Part shown: positions 6,443-14,401 of the stretch, piece by piece
Position numbering within the stretch: position 1 is the first letter of the stretch
Layout of the letters: each line of letters begins with the position of its first letter
DNA from: Planctomycetales bacterium
GTDB taxonomy: Bacteria > Planctomycetota > Planctomycetia > Isosphaerales > Isosphaeraceae
DNA length: 31,016 nucleotides
Direction of reading: 5' to 3'
NCBI GenBank assembly: GCA_027435495.1
Contig: DAHZZC010000771.1
Location: 1-31,016 of the forward strand
Translations under genes and position numbers: made by a program
Notes under the pieces: model-generated
What the model was told of the DNA's origin: nothing
What the model saw: the letters and a program-made list of their open reading frames with translations, nothing else
Databases searched by the model: none

Positions 6443-9400
6443 TCAGTCGCCAACCCGGTGAATCGTGCTGTCGATGGCCCCTTCCACGGGTTCGCCCAGG
6501 GCGCCCCGGATCGCGTAGGTGATCTCCATGCACCAGGTCGAGCTTAGATCAGGAATCTCAAGGAAGACCGTCCGGCCGTCGTCGGAGACCTTCGCCGCCG
6601 TGATCGCGATCGGGTGTTCGTTGATGTGTTCCGAACCGTAGTTGACCGTCCGCTTCAAGGACCAGACCCGCGCCGAGTAGTTCGCCGGATCGCTCGCCGA
6701 CTTCCGATCGAGAGGGTCGGTGAAGACAAGCTGCATGCCGTTCTTCCGGGCATGAAGCCCAATCGGGACGTGCATCGGCTTGCCGGTCGCCCGAATGCGG
6801 TAAAATCCACCGGGCTGGGTCCGGTCGCCCGCCCAGGAATACATACCACAGGTATAGAGGTGGCCGTCGACCGGGTTGAACCGGCCCCGCATGATTCCGG
6901 TCGGCGACGGCGGGATCGGCAGCGCGCACATTCCGCCCTGGATCGTCCCGCCAGCGACCTCGATCGGCACCACGAAGACCTTGCCGTTACCGTACGAAAG
7001 ATTCAGGAGCGAGCCCCGTAGCGGCATCCAGGCGGGATGGTTGGTCTCCACCCAGACCAGTTCCGAAGGCGACCGGTCGAAGGCGTTCGTGATCCAGCAG
7101 ACGGGAGACTCCATCGCGGCGTCAGAAGAATCCTTCACATCGTGATAACCCCACATATTCCCGTAAAATCCCCCTCGCCGGACGAGGTTGATCCGGTTCT
7201 TGGGAGTCCAGAACCCTTCCTGATCGGTGAGGAAGAAGGTCCCGCCGGAATTCAGGCAAACGCCGTTGGGCGCCCGGAATCCGGTCGCCAGGATCTCGGT
7301 CGAGACTCCTCCGCCAGCGATCTTGAGCAACGTCCCGTGCTGCGGAACAACCGCTTCCAGGCCGTGCCTCGCCGCCTTGGCATAATACAGGTTCCCCTCG
7401 GCGTCGGCTTGCAGACCCATCGCGAACTCGTGGAAGTGCTCGGTGACCTGGTGGTCGCTGTTGTAGCACTCATAAAAATCAGCTTCGCCGTCGCCGTTGA
7501 GATCGCGAAGCCGGACGACCTGATCGCGGCATCCCACGTGGATCGTCCCATCGATAATCTTCAATCCCAGAGGCTGGAAGAGTCCGGCAGCAATCCGACG
7601 CCAGGAAAGCCCCCTGGCCGGGTCATCGAGCCCCTCGACGATCCAGACATCGCCGTCCCAGGTGCAAACGGCCGCGGCCTGTCCGCCCGGGAGGAAGTCG
7701 AAGCCCGTCGGCCGGGCCTGGCAGAGCCACGGATTGGCCTCGGGAATCGCCAGGGTGTCCACGGCGAACGGGCCGTCGTCGCGGCCGATCGCGGCCTGCG
7801 TCTTGACGACCTCGGTCCATCGCCGGGGGCCACCATGGGTGAACGTCGACGGCGCCTCCGACGCCGGCATTGAGGCGGCAAACGCTTCGAGCGCCTTCGC
7901 CTCTCCAGCAGACATCAGCACCTTCACCACTCGCGAACTCCCCGACGCCGGAATGATCAGCCGGATCGCCTCATCTTCCCAATCCAGCCGGGCCGCCGAA
8001 CCGTCTCCGACAATCGCGACCGCCACATTCCGCGGGGCCACAAGCATCGACAGTTCCACAGCCGACGGCCCAATTTCCAGCGTCCGGGCGAAGATCGAGC
8101 GACCAGGCTGCGCGGGGTCGGCCTCGAGCGTCGGGTATTCGAGGAGATCGACCGCGCCGACCGTATAGGCCAGGACAACGCGGTCGCCGTGGCGATAGAT
8201 ACCCCGGTAATGGGCCCAGTCGCGGGGCATCGGGCCGTAACGGCGGCCGTCGCGACCGACGACCCGACGGTCCTCGGCTCTGGGGTCCGAGGGATTCCTC
8301 CAGCCGGGTTTGTCGCCATTCGCCACCTGAACCTCGCCGACGAGTCGAGGATGAACCTGGTGCCGGCCGTTGAACGCGATACTGTTCCAGTCGATGAAGC
8401 CCGTCCCGGTCCAGGCGGCAGCCAGTCGGAGCGTGTCGTGCTCGTAGAGGACCCAGGCGCTCCCCCGCGAGATCCCCCCCTGCCCCGCGTTGAGCCGGAC
8501 CGCGATCCCCTTGTAGGCGATGTTGGACTTATCCTGGCCCGCCTCGATGGTCGTCATCAGGCACGAGCCGTAATCCATCGCCTCCCAGCGCTCGATCTTC
8601 GACGGTTCGGGCCCTCGCGTGTCGCCCTTCGGCAGTCGATCGAGGTAAGCCCGATCGACGGCCGCGTACAGGCCGGGGTTATGGGGCTTGAAGTACGCCT
8701 CTCGGATGTAGTGGATCACGTCGTATTTCTGTTGCGGAACCATCCAGGTCTGGGGGACCATCCGACCGTAGCCATCGGTGATTGTCCGGTAGAGGCGATA
8801 GGGGTCGCTGCCATTCTTTAGCGGCGTCGAGGCAAATCGTGGAGCGTCCGGAAGCGAACCGGGGTGGTCCTGGGTCCCGTGGCAGTTGGCGCAGACCCGC
8901 GTGTAAATGGCCTCGCCTCGGCTGAAGCTTTTGCGATCCAGGCTTGAGATCAAACCCGCGTGGTCCAGCCGCCGCTCATACTCAGGGAGCGGACTTGGCG
9001 CGATGAGTGTCGGCTCCGGCCGCAAGGCACGGGCACGGTCCGGGCCCCCCTCGGCGATCTCGACGAGATAACGCACCAGGTCGAGGAACTCCTGACGCGT
9101 CGCCAGGCCGTTGACCAATCCTGTCGGCATCATCGATGCCCCGTCTCGTCGCATCCCGTCGATCCGATCGCGCTCGATCTTGGTGGGCTTGCCTCCATTG
9201 CTCATGTCGCGCAAGACGACCACCTCGGGACGATCCTCGACCAGGATGCCGGAAATCGTCTGACCCTCGTCGGTAGCAATCGTGACCGGCTCGTATCCCT
9301 TCCGAATGGTCTTCGACGGCTCCAGGATCGACTCGATCAGGAATTCCGCGTTGATCTTGCCAATCGAGGCCAGGTCGGGGCCAACCGGTCCAGTGGTCGC

Positions 9401-9613
9401 GTCCCCGGCCGCCATGTGACACAGAACGCAGGTTGTTGCCGGATTGTGGAAGACAACGGCACCGCGGCGGGCATCGCCGAGGCGCTGGACGTCTCGGGCC
9501 AGATCGGCCAGATTCTCTCGACGAAGCTGGGCCTCCATTGAGGTCGGCTCCGCTCCGGATGCGGGTGGGATCAAGGCGAGGAGCACGAGGAGGGATGGAA
9601 GGCGGCCAGTCAT
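6443..9613 (-). CDS. Exported di-heme c-type cytochrome with DUF6797 and beta-propeller domains
   Basis: A 1,056-residue protein with a clear signal peptide (hydrophobic 5-17, cleavage after PASGA). Residues about 45-190 match the planctomycete/verrucomicrobial heme-binding domain: CVLCH at 62-66, then GPDL, ESILEPSKTIRKGYE and MMPTGL with a distal methionine. A second cytochrome c domain follows, with CANCH at 241-245 and methionines near YGRMVPQTWMVP. The middle (about 340-560) reads as DUF6797 (WEAMDYGSCLMTT, WTGTGFIDWNSIAFNG). Then comes a sugar-dehydrogenase/NHL-like propeller (about 655-960, with LRDLNGDGEADFY) and a C-terminal beta domain. It is probably a periplasmic electron-transfer or oxidoreductase protein; the substrate is unknown. 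AGGAG lies eight bases before the ATG. It stands alone on its strand. Confidence 0.92.
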   Translation of the reverse strand: MTGRLPSLLVLLALIPPASGAEPTSMEAQLRRENLADLARDVQRLGDARRGAVVFHNPATTCVLCHMAAGDATTGPVGPDLASIGKINAEFLIESILEPSKTIRKGYEPVTIATDEGQTISGILVEDRPEVVVLRDMSNGGKPTKIERDRIDGMRRDGASMMPTGLVNGLATRQEFLDLVRYLVEIAEGGPDRARALRPEPTLIAPSPLPEYERRLDHAGLISSLDRKSFSRGEAIYTRVCANCHGTQDHPGSLPDAPRFASTPLKNGSDPYRLYRTITDGYGRMVPQTWMVPQQKYDVIHYIREAYFKPHNPGLYAAVDRAYLDRLPKGDTRGPEPSKIERWEAMDYGSCLMTTIEAGQDKSNIAYKGIAVRLNAGQGGISRGSAWVLYEHDTLRLAAAWTGTGFIDWNSIAFNGRHQVHPRLVGEVQVANGDKPGWRNPSDPRAEDRRVVGRDGRRYGPMPRDWAHYRGIYRHGDRVVLAYTVGAVDLLEYPTLEADPAQPGRSIFARTLEIGPSAVELSMLVAPRNVAVAIVGDGSAARLDWEDEAIRLIIPASGSSRVVKVLMSAGEAKALEAFAASMPASEAPSTFTHGGPRRWTEVVKTQAAIGRDDGPFAVDTLAIPEANPWLCQARPTGFDFLPGGQAAAVCTWDGDVWIVEGLDDPARGLSWRRIAAGLFQPLGLKIIDGTIHVGCRDQVVRLRDLNGDGEADFYECYNSDHQVTEHFHEFAMGLQADAEGNLYYAKAARHGLEAVVPQHGTLLKIAGGGVSTEILATGFRAPNGVCLNSGGTFFLTDQEGFWTPKNRINLVRRGGFYGNMWGYHDVKDSSDAAMESPVCWITNAFDRSPSELVWVETNHPAWMPLRGSLLNLSYGNGKVFVVPIEVAGGTIQGGMCALPIPPSPTGIMRGRFNPVDGHLYTCGMYSWAGDRTQPGGFYRIRATGKPMHVPIGLHARKNGMQLVFTDPLDRKSASDPANYSARVWSLKRTVNYGSEHINEHPIAITAAKVSDDGRTVFLEIPDLSSTWCMEITYAIRGALGEPVEGAIDSTIHRVGD

Positions 9614-9826
9614 CTCGGTGGGCTCCTGTGGTGAGCTTCCAGTCTCGACGGCGTCTGGATCTCATCAAGTTTACCCGATCGACGAGCCCAGGTCACGGAT
9701 GGGCCAATCCGAAGCTCGCCAGGAAAGCTTCCTGGATCACCCGGTCCCAGAGACCAGCCCGTTCCCTGGCACACCGGGTGCAGGACTCTCTCCGGAAGGC
9801 CCCCAACCGGGACACAGAGAACCCCG
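9614..9826 (-). other. Upstream region of the cytochrome gene
   Basis: About 210 bases that must hold the promoter of the minus-strand cytochrome gene. I see its ribosome site (AGGAG, complement near 9622-9626) but no convincing -35/-10 pair, repeat or hairpin. Confidence 0.4.
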
Positions 9827-9946
9827 ATGCCCGCGAAGAACCCCGACCGGTTCCTCTTCACCGCCAATGATGCCTACATGAGAGATTTTCATCTAGCAGT
9901 GCCGTCGGACGAGCTGAAGTTCCGGGAGCTGGCGCGTCGCCGGTAG
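9827..9946 (+). CDS. Possible small hypothetical protein (39 residues)
   Basis: An ATG at 9827 opens a 39-residue frame beginning MPAKNPDRFLFTANDAY and ending ELKFRELARRR before TAG. Most codons end in G or C, like the real genes around it, and the sequence is amphipathic and charged. The ribosome site (AGAGA, eight bases upstream) is weak. It converges on the minus-strand gene at 9959-10186, 12 bases away. I recognise no family. It could be a genuine microprotein, the tail of a decayed gene or chance. Confidence 0.3.
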   Translation: MPAKNPDRFLFTANDAYMRDFHLAVPSDELKFRELARRR

Positions 9947-9958
9947 CGGTCGGACGGC

Positions 9959-10186
9959 TCAGCGATCGCCGGCCTCGGGGTCGGCGGCCTGCCGGAGGTT
10001 GGTCGCGACCGTGTTGAGCCAGGTGCGAAGGTCGTCGGCCTCTGCGCCGGTGAGGGCCAATGGCTCGTCACCTGAGGCAAAATAGACGACCAGCCGATCC
10101 TCCTTCGCGCGCAGGAAAAGGTCGTCGACCCGGACCACCAGGTCGAGGTTGAGAAACAGCGAACCGATCTTGACCATGCTGGCCAT
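9959..10186 (-). CDS. Small hypothetical protein (75 residues)
   Basis: A 75-residue protein, MASMVKIGSLFLNLDLVVRV at its start, then a strand-rich half (RLVVYFASGDEPLALTG) and an acidic helix (AEADDLRTWLNTVATNLRQ). The layout (two or three strands followed by one helix) is common in small planctomycete proteins whose role is unknown. GGAGG lies eight bases before the first ATG; the second Met at residue 4 is an alternative. No signal peptide or catalytic motif is seen. The gene is divergent from 10356. Confidence 0.65.
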   Translation of the reverse strand: MASMVKIGSLFLNLDLVVRVDDLFLRAKEDRLVVYFASGDEPLALTGAEADDLRTWLNTVATNLRQAADPEAGDR

Positions 10187-10355
10187 CGTCGCGACCTCCC
10201 GGGCGGTTGCAGGGATCGAGGGAGACTTCGAACCACGATTTTATCGGCGGTTCTTGGCGGGGTCCACGCGGGCTTGACGGGCCGCGCCGGTTCGCCGAAG
10301 CTGGGGACGAGCCGGGCCTGGATCGCCCGGCGGCCCGTCGCGGGAGACTCCGAGC

Positions 10356-10586
10356 ATGGCGACTGATGAAGAAAAGAAGCGGGCGATGAAAGCGTTCAAG
10401 AAGAGGCTGAAACTTGCCCGGCTCGACGATGAATCGGGTCTGAGCCGCGCCGGCGGGAAGAAGTCGGGGATCACCGGGATCACACCCCCGCCCGGCCATC
10501 CGCCCGAGGTCTGGGAGGAGCTGGTTCAGGACGGCAAGCTCCGCCGCGACATGGGGAACACGTTGGCGATCGTCGAGGGAGCCTGA
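10356..10586 (+). CDS. Small conserved-looking hypothetical protein (76 residues)
   Basis: A 76-residue cytoplasmic protein. It has a basic helical N-terminus (EEKKRAMKAFKKRLKLARLDDESG), a central Gly/Pro hinge (TGITPPPGHPPEVWEELVQDG) and a short C-terminal helix (LRRDMGNTLAIVEGA). GGGAG lies about nine bases upstream of the ATG. The hinge followed by PPEVWEELVQ.GKL has the look of a conserved planctomycete protein, but I know no function. It is followed by the secreted repeat protein on the same strand, 81 bases away. Confidence 0.72.
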   Translation: MATDEEKKRAMKAFKKRLKLARLDDESGLSRAGGKKSGITGITPPPGHPPEVWEELVQDGKLRRDMGNTLAIVEGA

Positions 10587-10667
10587 ACGCCGCATCGGCG
10601 AGGGCCATCCAGCTCGTTGTGTCGTCCTCTCCCGCATCTCGATTTCTCCAGTACGGGGGGAATGCCC

Positions 10668-13028
10668 ATGCCGGCTCGCCCGATCCTCCTGGCCGCTCTC
10701 GGATGCCTTGCCGCCACCGTGGCGACCATGACCGCAGAGGCACAGGCCCCGCCCGCGAAACCTCGGGCCTTCGAGTTGACCGTCGTCGGGCCGGGCGGCA
10801 AGCCGGTCCCGGGCGCCGCCGTCGAGTTGCGGGGCGACCCGCCGACGACCCGCGATCGCGTCCGCAAAGGCCGATTCGTCCGCCAGGGTCCCTTTGGAAC
10901 AACCGTCCTGGCCGACGCCTCGGGCCGGGTCGCCATCGAGTTCCCCCGGGCACCGACTCGCCTGGAGGCCTTCATCGAAATCCCCGGCTACGGGCCGTAC
11001 TGGGCCGGCTGGTCGTCCGAGACACACGACGAAACCATCCCCGATCGATTCACCGCCGAGCTGGAGACAGCCTGGTCGGTCGGCGGGATCGTTGTCGACG
11101 CCGAAGGGCACCCGATCGCCGGCGCAGAAGTCCATCCCGGGATCGAGTTCAAAAAGCGCCCCGGCGATGGCCGGCAGCTCGGCAGCGGCCGGACCGCCCG
11201 GACCGACGACGACGGCCGATGGCACATCGACACCGTCCCGGCCTCGATGGCCGAGGTCTCCGTGAGCATCAACCACTCCGGCCACCGTCCCTACCAGCGC
11301 CCGCTCACCCGCCGCGAGTTCGGCATCCCGCCCGATCGGCCGCCTTCGGCGCGGATCGTCCTGGAACGCGGGCTGACCATTTCCGGACGGATCATCGACG
11401 AGGCCGGCCGGCCGATCGCCGGCGCCCGGGTCCGGACGAAGTTCGCCAACAACATCCGCGAGGCCCAGACTGATCCCGAAGGCCAGTATCGGATCGAGGG
11501 CTGCGAGCCCAGGGCCGCTCGGGTCGTCGCCTCGGCGCCCGGCCGCGCCACCGACATGAAGGAAGTCACCGTCGAGCCGAAAATGGGGCCGGTCGATTTC
11601 CGGATGAAGCCCGGCGGGACGGTCCGCGTCCGGGTCGTCGATCAGCAGGAACGCCCGGTCCCGAAGGCCCGGATCTTCTTCCAGTGGTGGCGCGGCCGGT
11701 TCGAGTATTTCGAGTTCGACCACGTCGGCCAGTACGCCGACGACCAGGGCGTCTGGACCTGGCACGAGGCACCCCTGGACGAGTTCCGGGCCGACATCTG
11801 CCCGCCCGACGGCATGGAACTCCAGCGGCAGCCGATCGTCGCCCGCGCCCAGGAGTATGTCTTCCGCGTCACCGGGCCGCTGGTCGTCTCGGGCAAGGTC
11901 GTCAACGCCGCCACGAAGCAACCCATCAAGAACTTCCGGGTTGTCGTGGGGAGCCGGTTCCAGACCAATGAAATCTTCTGGAACCGCAACGAGCCCTACG
12001 CCGCCACGGATGGCCGATACGAGGTCCGACTCACCCGCGCCGAGGCCGCGACCCTGATCCGGATCGAGGTCGACGGATACCGGGCCGCCGTCTCCCGCGA
12101 GATCCGGCCGTACGAGGGGACCATCGCCGTCGACTTCGCCCTGGAGCCCGGCCGAGATGTCGTCGGGAAGGTCGTCACGCCGCGCAACGCCGCCGCTCCA
12201 GGAGCGAAGGTGGCGCTCGGGATTGCCGGGTCGCAGATCATCGTCAAGAACGGTGAGATCGACCCATCAATGACTTTTTGCGCCCGGACCCAGACGGGCG
12301 AGGACGGTCGTTTCCGCTTCCCGGCGCAGGACGGCAACTTCCAGCTCGTGATCGTCCATCCGACCGGGTTCGCGCACCTCCGGTCGAAACCCGACTGGTC
12401 CGCCCGGATCATCCACCTGGAGCCCTGGGCCCGGGTGGAGGGGACGTACCGAATCGGCAAGGCACCGGCCGCGAACGTCCCGATCGAGCTGGATGTCTCG
12501 ACCCTGACCTCGTTCGGCCAGGATGAGCCCCGGATCCAGACCCAGTATCGGACGGTCACCGGCCCCGACGGCCGATTCGCCTTCGATCGGGTCGTTCCAG
12601 GTCGCGGCCGGGTCGGCCGGGCGATCACGTTCATGGCGAACGAGGGCGCCACCGAGGTCACCTCGTCGTGCCACGTCGTCGCCGCGTTCCCCGCTGGCGA
12701 GACGGTGCGCCTCGACCTGGGCGGGAGCGGCCGGGCGCTTCTCGGGCGGCTGCAACCGCCCGCGGGAAGTACCGAGCCGGTCCGCTGGAGCTTCGCGTGG
12801 ATCTCGCTTCAGACCACCGGTCCGCAGCGCGACGACGCCCCAAGTTACACGTCAACCATCGACCGAGAGGGGCGATTCCGGGTCGAGGACGTCCTGCCGG
12901 GCGACTACTCGATGAGCGTTTTCTTCATGGAGCACGACGCGGGCCGGATCGTCGGACACCGCTTCCAGGTGCCGAAGGGCGACGGCGGGCCCATCGATCT
13001 CGGCACGCTGACGCTCGTCCGACCATAA
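10668..13028 (+). CDS. Secreted carboxypeptidase-regulatory-like repeat protein
   Basis: A 786-residue exported protein with signal peptide (hydrophobic PILLAALGCLAATVA, cleavage near AEA). The body is a string of transthyretin-like beta modules with the recurring phrase G.V.D..G.P.AGA.V: for example GPGGKPVPGAAVEL near residue 40, VDAEGHPIAGAEVHPG near 145, IIDEAGRPIAGARVR near 240, VVDQQERPVPKARIFF near 325, and later weaker copies. Such modules are structural or binding domains of secreted proteins; no enzyme motif is visible. GGGGGG sits seven bases before ATG 10668 but one base before ATG 10662, so the later start is preferred. It ends in front of a hairpin and a tnpB element. The ligand or partner is unknown. 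Confidence 0.85.
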   Translation: MPARPILLAALGCLAATVATMTAEAQAPPAKPRAFELTVVGPGGKPVPGAAVELRGDPPTTRDRVRKGRFVRQGPFGTTVLADASGRVAIEFPRAPTRLEAFIEIPGYGPYWAGWSSETHDETIPDRFTAELETAWSVGGIVVDAEGHPIAGAEVHPGIEFKKRPGDGRQLGSGRTARTDDDGRWHIDTVPASMAEVSVSINHSGHRPYQRPLTRREFGIPPDRPPSARIVLERGLTISGRIIDEAGRPIAGARVRTKFANNIREAQTDPEGQYRIEGCEPRAARVVASAPGRATDMKEVTVEPKMGPVDFRMKPGGTVRVRVVDQQERPVPKARIFFQWWRGRFEYFEFDHVGQYADDQGVWTWHEAPLDEFRADICPPDGMELQRQPIVARAQEYVFRVTGPLVVSGKVVNAATKQPIKNFRVVVGSRFQTNEIFWNRNEPYAATDGRYEVRLTRAEAATLIRIEVDGYRAAVSREIRPYEGTIAVDFALEPGRDVVGKVVTPRNAAAPGAKVALGIAGSQIIVKNGEIDPSMTFCARTQTGEDGRFRFPAQDGNFQLVIVHPTGFAHLRSKPDWSARIIHLEPWARVEGTYRIGKAPAANVPIELDVSTLTSFGQDEPRIQTQYRTVTGPDGRFAFDRVVPGRGRVGRAITFMANEGATEVTSSCHVVAAFPAGETVRLDLGGSGRALLGRLQPPAGSTEPVRWSFAWISLQTTGPQRDDAPSYTSTIDREGRFRVEDVLPGDYSMSVFFMEHDAGRIVGHRFQVPKGDGGPIDLGTLTLVRP

Positions 13029-13070
13029 AAAAGGGCCGGGTCCGCGTCAGCTCGATCGCGGCCCCGGCGC
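13027..13070 (-). terminator. Terminator hairpin with T-run on the minus strand
   Basis: GCCGGG (13035-13040) pairs with CCCGGC (13063-13068) and CCGCG (13042-13046) with CGCGG (13057-13061). Six A residues at 13027-13032 give a TTTTTT tail on the minus strand. It is a good intrinsic terminator for leftward transcription, which today would come from tnpB-element DNA and the giant gene at 14402-26206. It may also stop the plus-strand gene ending at 13028, though only GCTTTC follows on that side. Confidence 0.55.
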
Positions 13071-13136
13071 TTTCACCAAATTGCGGCCGTGAAGCCCCCG
13101 GCTTCAGCCGTGGGGATGTAAGGCCGTCCTCTTATC

Positions 13137-13164
13137 TTGTTATGTGACGAGAATTGTCTATAAT
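13137..13164 (+). promoter_or_regulatory. Near-consensus promoter of tnpB
   Basis: TTGTTA (13137-13142) and a perfect TATAAT (13159-13164) are 16 bases apart. The expected start, six to seven bases after the -10 box, falls on or next to the A of ATG 13171, so the message would be leaderless. Confidence 0.6.
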
Positions 13165-13170
13165 ACTCGC

Positions 13171-14316
13171 ATGAATCTAACAGTCCAATTGCAACTACTG
13201 CCTGATCGCGACCACTCCCGCAGGCTCCGTGAGTCGGTCGAGCGGTTCAACGCCGCTGCCAACTGGCTCGCCGGGAATGCGTTCGAGAAGCGATCGGCCA
13301 ACAAGATCGAGTTGCAACTCGCCCACTACGGAGAACTTCGCGAGCGGTTCGGCCTCTCGGCCCAGATGGCTGTCCGGTGCATCGCTCAGGTCTGCGAGGC
13401 GTACAAGCGGGACAGGTCGATTCGACCCGTCTTCCGCCCGACAGCCGCGATGCCCTTCGATCAGCGAATGATGAGCTTCAAGGGGATCGATCGGGTCAGC
13501 CTGCTGACGCTCGGCGGTCGTGTCCTCGTGCCGTTCGTCCTGGGGAAGTACCAGTCCGAGCAATTTACGCATGCCAAGGGGCAAGCGGATCTCGTTCTGC
13601 GCGACGATGGCAAATGGTTTCTCCTTGTGACCGTCGATGTTCCGGCGACTTCCCTGATTCCTGCTTCCGACTTCATCGGGGTTGACCTTGGCGTGGCCAA
13701 TATCGCCACCGATAGCGACGGAAACCAGCACTCCGGAGCGAACGTCGAGAAGGTGCGCCGGAAGCACAATCTCCAGCGGAAACGGCTCCAACGGAAGGGG
13801 ACCAGAGGAGCGAAGAAGAAACTGCGGCGGATAGCCGGGAAGGAAGCCCGGTTCCGGCGACAGGAGAACCATCGGATCAGCAAGGCGATTGTCGAGGACG
13901 CCAAAGGCACCGGACGCGGGATCGCGCTTGAGGATCTCAAGCACATCCGCAACCGGATAACGGCTCGTGGCTCTGACGCCCGCAATCGCCTCTCGGGTTG
14001 GTCGTTCGGACAACTCTACGCCTTCCTCGCATACAAGGCGGAACGTGCCGGTGTCGCCGTCGTGACGGTTGACCCCAGGAACACGAGTCGAACTTGTGCG
14101 AAATGCGGACATTGCGAGAAGTCCAATCGAAAGAGCCAATCCGAATTCGTCTGCAAGGCATGCGGCCACCGCTCGCATGCCGATCGAAACGCCGCTCTCA
14201 ACATCGCGTTGAGGGCTCAGGACGCCTGTAAGCCGCCCTCAGGACTGGTCAACGATGAAGCCAAAGCCGGTCTCCGGAATTGCGGCCGAGTTGAACTGGA
14301 AAGCCTCGCCCTTTAG
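13171..14316 (+). CDS. tnpB: TnpB RNA-guided nuclease (IS200/IS605 family)
   Basis: A 381-residue TnpB. The N-terminal part (MNLTVQLQLLPD) is the usual wedge/OrfB start. The RuvC-like domain has all three acidic residues: Asp172 in FIGVDLGVANIA, Glu254 in GIALEDLKHI and Asp338 in SHADRNAALNIA. A zinc-ribbon CAKCG...CKACG (Cys309, 312, 328, 331) lies between the last two. Family members use an RNA from the element's right end to cut DNA next to a short target motif and help keep the element in place. The gene seems intact and active by these residues. ATG 13171 is preferred to the GTG at 13144 because the -10 box lies between them and the family usually begins M.L..Q..L.P. No tnpA adjoins it. 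Confidence 0.93.
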   Translation: MNLTVQLQLLPDRDHSRRLRESVERFNAAANWLAGNAFEKRSANKIELQLAHYGELRERFGLSAQMAVRCIAQVCEAYKRDRSIRPVFRPTAAMPFDQRMMSFKGIDRVSLLTLGGRVLVPFVLGKYQSEQFTHAKGQADLVLRDDGKWFLLVTVDVPATSLIPASDFIGVDLGVANIATDSDGNQHSGANVEKVRRKHNLQRKRLQRKGTRGAKKKLRRIAGKEARFRRQENHRISKAIVEDAKGTGRGIALEDLKHIRNRITARGSDARNRLSGWSFGQLYAFLAYKAERAGVAVVTVDPRNTSRTCAKCGHCEKSNRKSQSEFVCKACGHRSHADRNAALNIALRAQDACKPPSGLVNDEAKAGLRNCGRVELESLAL

Positions 14317-14335
14317 GGCTGGGGTCGCTTACGTT
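14160..14335 (+). ncRNA. Possible omega RNA region at the right end of the tnpB element
   Basis: In this family the guide RNA overlaps the 3' end of tnpB and the right end of the element. Here the GCCC-TTTA-GGGC hairpin (14308-14319) lies across the tnpB stop codon and is followed by TGGGG. The guide would be the flanking bases just after the element. The limits are inferred from the family, not seen. Confidence 0.35.
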
Positions 14336-14355
14336 TCGGGATCGACTACAGCTCA

Positions 14356-14389
14356 CCGCGGGGTCGAGGAGAGCCCCCCTGCCCCGCGG
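14356..14389 (-). terminator. GC hairpin after the giant gene
   Basis: CCGCGGGG (14356-14363) pairs perfectly with CCCCGCGG (14382-14389), twelve bases beyond the stop of the giant minus-strand gene. No T-run follows on the minus strand, so its strength as a terminator is doubtful. Confidence 0.35.
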
Positions 14390-14401
14390 TTCGCGATCGG
14401 A

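Larger units (their letters stand above)
13079..14335 (+). mobile_element. Solo tnpB element of the IS200/IS605 (IS1341-like) kind
   Basis: The element contains tnpB only; no tnpA is present. The left side has the typical subterminal hairpin GAAGCC-CCC-GGCTTC (13091-13105) followed by AGCCGTGGGG. The right side has GCCC-TTTA-GGGC (14308-14319) followed by TGGGG. An 11-base word AATTGCGGCCG occurs at 13079 and again at 14279. Exact ends cannot be fixed by eye, since such elements make no target duplication, so the limits are approximate. It lies in the gap between two convergent genes. Confidence 0.7.

Noticed and set aside
13171..14316. Complete IS605 with tnpA
   Set aside because: No Y1 transposase frame is found on either side; only tnpB is present.
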